Position numbers and translations under genes: made by a program
In this document: positions 1-6,893 of the stretch, in pieces
Layout: every line of letters begins with the position of its first letter
Position numbering within the stretch: position 1 is the first letter of the stretch
Origin: Methanoregulaceae archaeon
GTDB lineage: Archaea; Halobacteriota; Methanomicrobia; Methanomicrobiales; Methanospirillaceae
Direction of reading: 5' to 3'
Assembly (NCBI GenBank): GCA_028679275.1
Contig: JAJRBV010000189.1
Location: 1 to 10,688, forward strand
DNA length: 10,688 bases
The notes under the pieces: model-generated
Databases searched by the model: none
Seen by the model: only the letters and a program-made list of their open reading frames with translations
Told to the model about the DNA's origin: nothing

Positions 1-241
1 TGTTACAGCCGGGTTCTTAAAAACCTATGCCTGTTGGATCTTTCAACAGAGCGGGAGTCCCCGCGGGTATCCATTGAGAGTACCCACATGTCAGAAAAGC
101 TGGGGTTCGGATATACAACCCGGCGCTGAAGATTGTCCCCTTCCTTCGCCCCGCATTGACTTTAAAATCTCCAAAAACAAACCGGATATAACAACCGGGA
201 AGGGTACCGATGTTGAATAATCCGTCATCCATACCTGCATC
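1..241. other. Left-edge region without a confident gene
   Basis: No convincing coding region or RNA gene was recognised here. On the + strand one frame is open from position 2 to a TAA at 218-220, and another from position 1 to a TGA at 127-129. Either could be the tail of an upstream gene, but neither translation resembles a known family. A 71-codon minus-strand frame (17-232) is equally unconvincing. Two short inverted repeats are visible: GGGTA (65-69) with TACCC (81-85), and GGGTT (103-107) with AACCC (117-121). They are too short to name an RNA. Confidence 0.4.
185..192 (+). promoter_or_regulatory. Candidate archaeal TATA box for the left operon
   Basis: GATATAAC sits about 53 bases before the ATG at 242. 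Archaeal transcription usually starts about 25 bases after the TATA centre, so the start would fall near 214 with a leader of about 28 bases. An A-rich stretch with AAACC lies just upstream and could serve as the BRE. A second A/T-rich candidate, TTTAAAAT, lies at 161-168. The match is weak and is judged by eye only. Confidence 0.25.
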
Positions 242-568
242 ATGAGTTATCTCGTCTATGTTGCCCTCTTCGGGGCGGCAGTAGCCTTCTTCCTCTGGCT
301 GCGGGATGCCAGGATCTTTTACCGTACCGGTCTTCCGGGCTACCGGAAAGCCGCCTACCGGGGGGTCCTCTTCTGCGCCCTGGCCATCCTTGGCGTGGCA
401 GTCACGTTCTACTCAACGCTCGAACTACTCGGCCTCGGCCTGATCCTTGCCGCCCTCTACCTCCAGGGGAACGAGAAGCGGGAGAAGATCTGGGGATCCG
501 AGGGGACCCTCGACCGGTTCCTTGGGAACGCTCCGCTGGGAAAACCTGCACGAAAGAAGGGGGGATGA
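242..568 (+). CDS. Small three-helix membrane protein, function unknown
   Basis: This encodes a 108-residue protein that I do not recognise as a named family. Three hydrophobic stretches at about residues 3-20, 41-57 and 60-75 predict membrane helices. A short loop rich in Arg, Tyr and Gly (21-40) joins the first two. The last 30 residues are hydrophilic and strongly basic at the end (KPARKKGG), which suggests a cytoplasmic tail. No catalytic motif is visible. The ATG at 242 has no clear Shine-Dalgarno sequence, so translation may be leaderless or nearly so. The stop lies 6 bases before hisS, so it is probably the first gene of the hisS-top6BA transcript. The hydrophobic pattern and tight spacing support a real gene; the long opposite-strand frame across it also covers hisS and is a shadow. 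Confidence 0.7.
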   Translation: MSYLVYVALFGAAVAFFLWLRDARIFYRTGLPGYRKAAYRGVLFCALAILGVAVTFYSTLELLGLGLILAALYLQGNEKREKIWGSEGTLDRFLGNAPLGKPARKKGG

Positions 569-574
569 GAGAGG

Positions 575-1807
575 ATGCTCAAAAAACCACGCGGCACCAG
601 GGATTTTCTCCCGGACGAGATGGAACAGAGAAGGGATATCGAGGGGCGGATGCGGGAGACCGCCTGCCGGTGGGGATACCGCGAGATCTGCACCCCGGAG
701 TTCGAGGAACTGGAGCTCTTCACCATCAGATCCGGTGAAGGAATCATCGGGGAGATGTACGTCTTTGAAGATAAGGGCGGCAGGATGATGGCGCTCCGCC
801 CGGAATTGACGGCACCGGTGCTGCGGATGTACGTCAACGAGGGAAAGACCCTCCCAAAACCGCTCCGCTGGCACTATTTTGCTGACTGCTTCCGGTACGA
901 ACGGCCTCAGAAAGGCAGGTACCGCCAGTTCTGGCAGTTCGGGGTGGAACTGATCGGCGTGGATTCCCCCCTCGCCGAGGCCGAGGTCATCCTGCTCGCC
1001 GAAGAGAGCCTGTCTGCAGCAGGCATCTCGTTCTCGATCCATGTCGGCCACCTCGCGCTGATGCGGAGCCTGCTCGCGGGGCTGCCTGATGAGGAACAGA
1101 AAAGAATCCGGAGATTCCTCGACAAGAAGGATTTTAACGGCCTTTACGATCACCTCGTCCCGGCCGGGAAGGCCGATCTCTTCAACGCCCTGACCCGCCT
1201 GGTCTCGTGCAGGGACCTCGGAGAGGTGTTTGATATCACCGGAGATCTTCCCGAGAGGAAACGGATAGAGGAACTGTTTATGATCCTCGACCAGTCAGGC
1301 ATACCGTATACCCTCGATCCGGGAATCGCCCGGGGACTCGATTACTACACCGGGATGGTCTTTGAGGCCTTTGCCGGCAACCTCGGTGCCGAGAACCAGG
1401 TGCTCGGCGGGGGGACCTACCGGCTCGCCCATCTCTTCGGCGGGGAGGACACGCCCTCCTGCGGATTTGCCATCGGATTTGACAGGGTGATGGTCTCGAG
1501 AGGGGAGCAGGCTCCCCCGCACCGGCTCGTTGCCGGGATTGCCCATACCCCCGAAGGCAGGGAATGGGCGCTTGCCGTCTCCCGCGACTTCCGGGCGGCC
1601 GGGATACGGACCGAGCTCGACCTCTCAGGCCGATCCCTCGGCCAGCAGCTCTCCCGCATCGCGAAATCTGCAGATTACGCCCTGATTCTCGGCCAGCGCG
1701 AGAGTATGAACCGGATGGTGACGATAAAGGATCTCAGGTCAGGGGTGCAGAAAGAGCTCCCCCTCACCGATGCCGTCCGCGAGGTGATCGGGAGTGAGCC
1801 TCGCTGA
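575..1807 (+). CDS. hisS: Histidyl-tRNA synthetase
   Basis: This cytoplasmic enzyme charges tRNA-His with histidine using ATP. The 410-residue protein is a class II aminoacyl-tRNA synthetase of the usual length for the family. It opens with the typical KPRGTRDFLP. Motif 2 is FRYERPQKGRYRQFWQFGVE (residues 106-125). The histidine-specific HisA motif, LDPGIARGLDYYTGMVFE, is at 247-264. Motif 3, PSCGFAIGFDRV, is at 294-305. The C-terminal anticodon-binding domain covers roughly 318-405. Between HisA and motif 3 is a glycine-rich segment, VLGGGTYRLAHLFGG, in place of the bacterial-style RAGGRYDGL; this is probably the archaeal version. The ATG at 575 follows the preceding stop by 6 bases, and GGGATGA (562-568) may help ribosome binding. 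The 3' end overlaps top6B by 14 bases. Confidence 0.97.
   Translation: MLKKPRGTRDFLPDEMEQRRDIEGRMRETACRWGYREICTPEFEELELFTIRSGEGIIGEMYVFEDKGGRMMALRPELTAPVLRMYVNEGKTLPKPLRWHYFADCFRYERPQKGRYRQFWQFGVELIGVDSPLAEAEVILLAEESLSAAGISFSIHVGHLALMRSLLAGLPDEEQKRIRRFLDKKDFNGLYDHLVPAGKADLFNALTRLVSCRDLGEVFDITGDLPERKRIEELFMILDQSGIPYTLDPGIARGLDYYTGMVFEAFAGNLGAENQVLGGGTYRLAHLFGGEDTPSCGFAIGFDRVMVSRGEQAPPHRLVAGIAHTPEGREWALAVSRDFRAAGIRTELDLSGRSLGQQLSRIAKSADYALILGQRESMNRMVTIKDLRSGVQKELPLTDAVREVIGSEPR
1781..1788 (+). promoter_or_regulatory. Strong Shine-Dalgarno site that sets the top6B start
   Basis: GAGGTGAT is an uninterrupted match to the complement of the archaeal 16S rRNA 3' end. It lies five bases before a GTG at 1794. 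It is inside the end of hisS, so top6B can be translated by re-initiation or independent entry before the hisS stop. This supports the GTG start. Confidence 0.75.
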
Positions 1808-3596
1808 GGATCTCGCCAAACAGCAACGGAGCATCAGTGTAGCAGAGTTCTTCGAGAGAAACAAGCACCTCCTCGGCTTTGACTCCCCGACACGGGGGAT
1901 CATCACCACCATCAAGGAAGCCGTGGACAATGCCCTTGATGCCTGCGAGGAGGCCATGGTGCTTCCTGATATTTTTTTATCGGTGAAAAAACAGGATCGG
2001 GACATCTACCGGATCATTGTCGAGGACAACGGGCCGGGTATCGTCCCCAGGCAGATCCCTTACGTCTTTGGAAAACTCCTCTACGGGTCGCGGTTCCACC
2101 AGATCAAACAGAGCAGGGGGCAGCAGGGGATCGGGATCAGTGCCGCCGTCCTCTACGCCCAGCTCACCTCGGGACTCCCCACCCTCATCATCTCGCGGAC
2201 AGGATCGGAGCACCCTGCATACCAGTTCGAGGTGCAGATCAACATCGAAACGAATGAACCGGACATTGTCTCAAAGCATGAGCTGGAATGGGACCGCACC
2301 CATGGCACCCGGATCCAGATCGAGTTCAAGAGCACCCTTGCCGCAAAGAAACGGCTGATAGAGTATCTCAGGTACACTTCCATTGTCAATCCCCATGCCC
2401 GGATGCGGCTCGAGCTGGATGACGAGACCTTCGTGTTTGACAGGGTCAGTGACGAGGTCCCCCCCTGCCCGAGAGCGATAAAGCCGCACCCCCACGGGAT
2501 CGAGATCGGACAGATACGGAGGATGCTTCCTCCGGGTCCGGAAACACTGGAAGCGTTCCTTACCGCGAGTTTCTCAAAAGTAGGCAAAAAGACGGCAGAA
2601 GAGATATGCCGCAATGCAGGGCTTTCCTGTACTGGAGATGCGCACTCCCTCTCCCCTGATGAGCAGAAACGGCTGGTTGAAGCAATGCAGGCAGTAAAAG
2701 TCCCCCCGCCGCCAGTCTCGCAATGCCTCTCCCCTATCGGAGAGGACCTGATCACGAGGGGGCTTGAGAAAGAGATCCAGATGGACTTTGTAAAAGCCCG
2801 GACCCGGCCCGGCTCGGTCTTCTCCGGCCACCCGTTCATCGTGGAAGCTGCTATCGGCTACGGGGGGAAACTCCCGGCAGAGGGAAATGCACAGATACTC
2901 AGGTTCGCAAACCGGGTGCCGTTGATGTACCAGCAGGGAGCCTGTATCATCACATCGGCTGTTGCCGGGATGAACTGGAAGAACTATTCTGTTGCACAGG
3001 CAGGACTGCCAACGGGACCGCTCCTCATTCTTGTTCACGTGGCATCAACCAGTGTCCCCTTCACAAGCGAGAGCAAGGATGCCATCGCCTCCATCCCGGA
3101 GATCGAGAAGGAGATCATTCTTTGCCTGCAGGACCTTGCCCGGGACCTGAAGATGTTCCTTTCCCGGCGGGACAGGAACCGGCTGCAGGAAGATCGTGCC
3201 CGTGCCGTCTGTGCGATCCTGCCTGAGCTGGCCGAAAAAGTCTCGGAGATTGTCGAACTCCCGAAACCCGATATCTCTGCAATAGAAGGATCGATCATGC
3301 ACAAACTTGTTGTCAGGAAGACGGCCGGAAATGGTTTCGTGACCATAGAGATGAAAAATTACACCGGTACCCGGGCTTCCCTCTCACTGTACACCATCTC
3401 GACGGATCCAGGGGAGGATGCACAACCCCCTCCCGATTTCGTGACCCGGCTTGAGGATGAATATACCAGGGTCTGGCAGGTCCAGGTCGGTCCTGGCGAG
3501 GTATGGACGGCAAAGTATTCGGGGTCTGAACGCGGGACCGTAGAGATCCGTGGTATTGATCCCCGCGGTGTTGTCATGGTGGATCAGGATGAATAA
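1794..3596 (+). CDS. top6B: DNA topoisomerase VI subunit B (ATPase subunit)
   Basis: This is the GHKL-type ATPase half of the A2B2 type IIB topoisomerase, which relaxes and decatenates DNA by ATP-driven strand passage. The 600-residue protein has the Bergerat fold: N-box [11 protein letters not shown] (41-51, with Glu42 as expected general base and Asn46 as Mg ligand), G1 box DNGPGI (78-83) and G2 box GQQGIGIS (109-116). A helix-two-turn-helix-like region covers about 232-305. The transducer domain follows, with the switch lysine expected at Lys428 in SESKDAIA. Residues from about 500 form an extra C-terminal beta-rich domain, as known for methanogen versions and absent from short crenarchaeal ones. 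Translation begins at GTG, 14 bases inside hisS. It overlaps top6A by 8 bases, consistent with coupled synthesis of the two subunits. Confidence 0.97.
   Translation: MSLAEDLAKQQRSISVAEFFERNKHLLGFDSPTRGIITTIKEAVDNALDACEEAMVLPDIFLSVKKQDRDIYRIIVEDNGPGIVPRQIPYVFGKLLYGSRFHQIKQSRGQQGIGISAAVLYAQLTSGLPTLIISRTGSEHPAYQFEVQINIETNEPDIVSKHELEWDRTHGTRIQIEFKSTLAAKKRLIEYLRYTSIVNPHARMRLELDDETFVFDRVSDEVPPCPRAIKPHPHGIEIGQIRRMLPPGPETLEAFLTASFSKVGKKTAEEICRNAGLSCTGDAHSLSPDEQKRLVEAMQAVKVPPPPVSQCLSPIGEDLITRGLEKEIQMDFVKARTRPGSVFSGHPFIVEAAIGYGGKLPAEGNAQILRFANRVPLMYQQGACIITSAVAGMNWKNYSVAQAGLPTGPLLILVHVASTSVPFTSESKDAIASIPEIEKEIILCLQDLARDLKMFLSRRDRNRLQEDRARAVCAILPELAEKVSEIVELPKPDISAIEGSIMHKLVVRKTAGNGFVTIEMKNYTGTRASLSLYTISTDPGEDAQPPPDFVTRLEDEYTRVWQVQVGPGEVWTAKYSGSERGTVEIRGIDPRGVVMVDQDE
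3578..3585 (+). promoter_or_regulatory. Shine-Dalgarno-like site for top6A
   Basis: GGTGGATC, close to the archaeal GGTGATC core, ends three bases before the ATG at 3589. It lies inside the last codons of top6B. It favours this ATG over upstream in-frame GTG codons, which would add residues of no family resemblance. Confidence 0.5.
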
Positions 3597-4677
3597 AAAA
3601 GAACTTGACGGGCTTGCAACCGGACGCCTGATCGGGATTGCAAGGACGTGGTATGACCAGATGATGGAGGGGCTCATCCCTTCAATCTCACTTCCGACAA
3701 GGACAAAACAGAACATCGAATATGACGATGTATCCGAGGTCTGGAAGTACGGAGACCGGGAGAGCGTCCGTACGGCAGGGACGGCAAAAAGCGCCCTGCA
3801 CCTCCTGAAAATGGCATATGTTATCTGGTTTCTCAGGAACCAGATCCGGGAGAACCGGTCTTCGACCCTGAGGGAACTCTATTATATCTCTGAAGGATGG
3901 AAAAAGGCAAAATTCCATGCGCAGGACGAGAGTAATTTCCTGATCGAAGACCTGGAGATCCTTACCGATATGCAGCGGGAGGCATTCCATCTTCGCCCTG
4001 AGGAGGACGGGGCAACCGTTTTTGGCCCCCTGAAGCTGCGCGAGATGACCCGGCGCGGGGAGCGTGACATCCACTGCCAGGATGATGTAGGAGAGGCAGG
4101 CTACCAGATCCCCACAAACGTAGAGACGGTTGAACTACTCGAACATGACGCAAAGTTCGTGATTGCCATAGAGACCGGGGGCATGTATGCACGCCTCATC
4201 GAGAACGGGTTCGATGGCGACCACCGGGCGATCCTTGTCCATCTGAAAGGGCAGCCGGCGCGATCCACCCGGCGAATCCTCAACAGGATCAGTACCCAGT
4301 TCAGTCTTCCTGTCGTCGTTTTTACCGATGGAGATCCCTGGTCGTACCGCATCTACGCAAGTGTCGCATATGGCGCTATCAAGAGTGCTCATATCTCTGA
4401 ACTTCTGGCAACCCCGAAAGCACAGTTCATCGGAGTCCAGCCAAGCGATATCAGGGATTACAACCTGCCCTCCGATCACCTGAACGAAAAGGATATTGCC
4501 GCGCTCCGGAGTGAACTCTCTGATCCCCGGTTTGCAACCGATTACTGGAAGGAGCAGATCGAGCTCCAGCTGAAACTGAATCTCAAATCAGAACAGCAGG
4601 CATTTGCAGCAAGAGGTCTTGATTTTGTCACAAAGGAGTATCTTCCCGCGCGGCTGGCAGATATGGGGGTTATCTGA
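3589..4677 (+). CDS. top6A: DNA topoisomerase VI subunit A (Spo11-like DNA cleavage subunit)
   Basis: This subunit cuts both DNA strands through a tyrosine-5'-phosphate link and pairs with Top6B; it is the archaeal relative of eukaryotic Spo11. From the ATG at 3589 it is 362 residues, a normal length. The winged-helix domain carries the catalytic region [13 protein letters not shown] (about 92-104); the second Tyr, residue 99, is the expected nucleophile by comparison with Spo11. The Toprim domain shows the metal-binding acidic residues: Glu195 in [11 protein letters not shown], and Asp247 and Asp249 in [15 protein letters not shown]. The frame can be extended upstream to a GTG at 3550, but the extra 13 residues are unlike the family and lie within top6B. 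The gene ends at a convergent junction with the minus-strand operon. Confidence 0.97.
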   Translation: MNKKELDGLATGRLIGIARTWYDQMMEGLIPSISLPTRTKQNIEYDDVSEVWKYGDRESVRTAGTAKSALHLLKMAYVIWFLRNQIRENRSSTLRELYYISEGWKKAKFHAQDESNFLIEDLEILTDMQREAFHLRPEEDGATVFGPLKLREMTRRGERDIHCQDDVGEAGYQIPTNVETVELLEHDAKFVIAIETGGMYARLIENGFDGDHRAILVHLKGQPARSTRRILNRISTQFSLPVVVFTDGDPWSYRIYASVAYGAIKSAHISELLATPKAQFIGVQPSDIRDYNLPSDHLNEKDIAALRSELSDPRFATDYWKEQIELQLKLNLKSEQQAFAARGLDFVTKEYLPARLADMGVI

Positions 4678-4678
4678 A

Positions 4679-4729
4679 CGCGGTTGTCCCCTGTCAGCCG
4701 GGAAAACCCGGAAATACCGGATCACCGCG
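4679..4729 (+). terminator. Nested stem-loop just after top6A
   Basis: An outer stem CGCGGT (4679-4684) with ACCGCG (4724-4729) encloses a hairpin of CCGGG (4698-4702), loop AAAA and CCCGG (4707-4711). It starts one base after the top6A stop. Archaeal termination depends mainly on T-runs, so this may act as a 3'-end-stabilising or processing structure rather than a bacterial-type terminator. Folding was judged by eye. Confidence 0.45.
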
Positions 4730-4787
4730 AAATTGCAGTGATCATGCGCCCTTCATGAAAATTGGCGGCACGCACGAACGGATATCC

Positions 4788-4815
4788 AAAAAATAAGGTC
4801 TTTTTTCCCGGAAAA
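4788..4815 (-). terminator. T-run terminators for the minus-strand motor operon
   Basis: Read on the minus strand, two T-runs follow the stop of the last platform gene (4831): five T at 4811-4815 and six T at 4788-4793. Together with the + strand run at 4801-4806 they form a compact bidirectional terminator. Confidence 0.5.
4801..4806 (+). terminator. T-run terminator for the top6A-side operon
   Basis: A run of six T lies about 125 bases after the top6A stop, in the only non-coding gap between the convergent genes. T-runs at the end of transcription units are the standard intrinsic termination signal for archaeal RNA polymerase. Confidence 0.5.
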
Positions 4816-4830
4816 ATTAGGGGTTCCAGT

Positions 4831-5967
4831 CTATACGAAGAACCGGAACATTATCCAGGCGATGAGAAGCATTACGATCGAATATTTCAGGCCGGCAACG
4901 ACTCTCCCCTCCCCCATCTGTCCTGCAACAAGGCCGGAGAAGAAGCCCTGGATTAACGCGGCATGGGTAAAAATCCTCGTGTAGAGGGGGAGATCAACGC
5001 TCCCCCCGAACTGCGCCCCTGCTGAGGTCGCGCCGGCAGCACTCCCGGCTGTGGCCATGACACTCAGGAACGTGGTGACGAGGATATAGATAACAAAGAC
5101 AAAGACGAGGAATGAGATGAATACGATCACGACGTAGATTAGCATATTGTTCCGCCGTTCAGTCTGGAGGGAGATGAACTCGTAGCTGTCCTTGGCAGCA
5201 GCCCTGAGCACCTCGCTCACATCCCCTCCGGCTTTACTTGCCTTTGAGATCAGGTCGATACTCCGGTCAGTAAGCGGCGTTGACAACCGGACCCTGAACC
5301 GCTGGATCGCTTCATTGAAGGTCGTATTCCAGGACATCTCATTATCCAGCTTCCGCACGTAAGGGGTCAGCGTGCTGTAATCGCTCTGTGCAACAAGATG
5401 AACCGCGTTTGGAAGGGTCATCCCGGAATCATTCATGCCTGCGAGGTCCCGGTAGAAGTTCGGGAGGGCCTCCTCGATATGCCGTCTCCTTGATGATTCC
5501 CTGAAATCGAGGATCGCAAGGGGGACCGTAACCATGAGTATCGCAAAAATTGCAAAGTCGTCAATAATAGTCGACTGGTAGATCGCATTCAGCCCGTAAT
5601 CACGGATGACATACCCGGTGCCAAGGATAAAGAACACAAGAGCGACCGGGACGGTCACATACAGGCTCTTTAAAGGTTTTTCCGCGATAACACGGAACGG
5701 GTGTTTCAACAGCTTGCCGATACCATGTTCCGTTGCCTTGTGTTTCTCAATCCGGGAGGTGATTGCATCGCTCTCCCGTTCAAACTCGGTCTTCTCCCGC
5801 TCGCCGAGATCCACCCGTGCAGGTTTCTCTTTTGAGAGGAGCCGTGAGAGCCCTCCCACCCTTCCCTGCTGTGTTCCGGCCGGAGGGACGCCGGATGGTG
5901 GGGGAACGCCCTGCTCCCCTGTAGCTTTCGAGCTGCCTTTCCCTGAGAAGATGTCTTTTAATGCCAT
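4831..5967 (-). CDS. Type II secretion/type IV pilus platform protein (TadC/FlaJ-like), second copy
   Basis: This integral membrane protein is expected to be the platform on which a pilus or secretion ATPase acts. The 378-residue product has T2SSF-family (GspF) features: a cytoplasmic helical segment with LPNFYRDLAGMNDSGMTLP (168-186) and KASKAGGDVSEVL (242-254) between membrane helices. Predicted membrane spans are near 102-120, 136-154, 275-301, 332-348 and 357-376. The C-terminal pattern QGFFSGLVAGQMGEGRVVAG (340-359) is typical of archaeal FlaJ-like platforms. The first 100 residues are an added hydrophilic region, rich in Pro, Gly and charged residues, that the partner protein lacks; it opens with ALKDIFSGKG. 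The gene begins 2 bases after the preceding platform gene ends, so the two are surely cotranscribed. Two separate single-domain platforms recall TadB/TadC and, by general architecture, the EpdJ/EpdK pair of methanogen pili. Confidence 0.88.
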   Translation of the reverse strand: MALKDIFSGKGSSKATGEQGVPPPSGVPPAGTQQGRVGGLSRLLSKEKPARVDLGEREKTEFERESDAITSRIEKHKATEHGIGKLLKHPFRVIAEKPLKSLYVTVPVALVFFILGTGYVIRDYGLNAIYQSTIIDDFAIFAILMVTVPLAILDFRESSRRRHIEEALPNFYRDLAGMNDSGMTLPNAVHLVAQSDYSTLTPYVRKLDNEMSWNTTFNEAIQRFRVRLSTPLTDRSIDLISKASKAGGDVSEVLRAAAKDSYEFISLQTERRNNMLIYVVIVFISFLVFVFVIYILVTTFLSVMATAGSAAGATSAGAQFGGSVDLPLYTRIFTHAALIQGFFSGLVAGQMGEGRVVAGLKYSIVMLLIAWIMFRFFV

Positions 5968-5969
5968 AT

Positions 5970-6893
5970 TCAGGACTCCGGTGTCATTGCACTGATAAGG
6001 ATCACAAATCCGATGCTCCCGAACGGGATGATGAGGTAGATGATGATAAACAGGAAGATGGGCTGGGCCTGGCGGGAGAGGATCGACATGATGGACTGGA
6101 GGATGATTAAAAAGAGCGGTCCTGCAACCATTGCCGTTACATACGATTCAGCAATCAGCCCGAGGGTATCAAGGAAGAGCTTCTGGGTCTGCCGGTTCTC
6201 GAGTGAATATTGTTCTGCCTTGTTCCTGAAATATTCCGTCAGGTTGCTGCCGCTCGAGATACATCCCATGGCCCCTTGCAAAAACTCCTTCATCCTGAAA
6301 CTTGGGGTGGTGGCGGAGACGATCCGGAGTGCATCGATCAGGTCCCGGCCGAACAGGTCGATCTCGAGCGCTACGAACCGCGCTTCGGTGGCACTCTCTC
6401 CATAAATCGTGCTGCTCCCAAGCTGCCTGAAGATTTCGGCAGGGGGGATCCCGGCTGTCGACATGGCGGTAACATAGTTGATGGCATAGGGGAGGGTGGC
6501 ATCGATATTCCGCTTCCTGTTACCGGCTAAAAATGAGGGGTAGAGAAGGAACACCACAAAGGTGATTCCGCCAATGACGACAAACGAGATGAACGTGGCA
6601 AGGATGGTCCCGATGATAAGGGCATGCCGGGAGAGGGTGAACATGAATTCGGGGACTGCACCCTGATACGAGATCATGTTCGGGAGATTCAGGGCAAAGG
6701 TCACCATCCCCAGAAGGATCGCTGCAATAATCCCAACGATGGCAGCGCTGAGGTATGCGGTGGACAGGTATACCTCAAAAGGTACCTTCATCCGGGCAGT
6801 CAGCAGCGAGTTCCGGAGTTCGGCATATTTGTCCCTCTTTTTTCCTGCATATTTTCCGAGCAGTCTGAATGCAAGACGCTCAAAACTATTCAT
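5970..6893 (-). CDS. Type II secretion/type IV pilus platform protein (TadC/FlaJ-like), first copy
   Basis: The 307-residue membrane protein is the other probable platform subunit. Hydrophobic spans lie at about 41-66, 90-120, 240-270 and 276-302. A GspF-type cytoplasmic segment contains ATLPYAINYVTAMSTAGIPP (132-151) and a later GAMGCISSGSNLTEYF stretch (208-223). These LP...AG and SG...L patterns match the T2SSF fold. It has only a short basic N-terminus (about 40 residues), unlike the next gene. Its ATG overlaps the end of the ATPase gene by 8 bases (ATGAATAG), and no clear ribosome site is seen, which suggests translational coupling to the ATPase. The assignment to the general family is firm; which platform position it takes, and whether the machine makes a pilus or secretes something, is inferred. 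Confidence 0.87.
   Translation of the reverse strand: MNSFERLAFRLLGKYAGKKRDKYAELRNSLLTARMKVPFEVYLSTAYLSAAIVGIIAAILLGMVTFALNLPNMISYQGAVPEFMFTLSRHALIIGTILATFISFVVIGGITFVVFLLYPSFLAGNRKRNIDATLPYAINYVTAMSTAGIPPAEIFRQLGSSTIYGESATEARFVALEIDLFGRDLIDALRIVSATTPSFRMKEFLQGAMGCISSGSNLTEYFRNKAEQYSLENRQTQKLFLDTLGLIAESYVTAMVAGPLFLIILQSIMSILSRQAQPIFLFIIIYLIIPFGSIGFVILISAMTPES

Noticed and set aside
101..122. GGTTC-containing stem resembling a tRNA T-arm
   Set aside because: No acceptor, D or anticodon stems can be placed around it, and the loop is nine bases.
17..232. 71-codon minus-strand open frame at the left edge
   Set aside because: It has no recognisable domain and competes with other equally open frames in the same stretch.
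425..1153. 242-codon minus-strand open frame
   Set aside because: It lies opposite hisS and the small membrane protein gene, and its translation has no family features; it is a shadow of GC-rich coding sequence.
2153..2839. 228-codon minus-strand open frame
   Set aside because: It is fully opposite the well-supported top6B gene, and its serine- and arginine-rich translation is typical of antisense shadows.
3550..3588. Upstream GTG start for top6A
   Set aside because: It would add 13 residues unlike the family and lies deep in top6B; the ATG at 3589 has a better-placed ribosome site.
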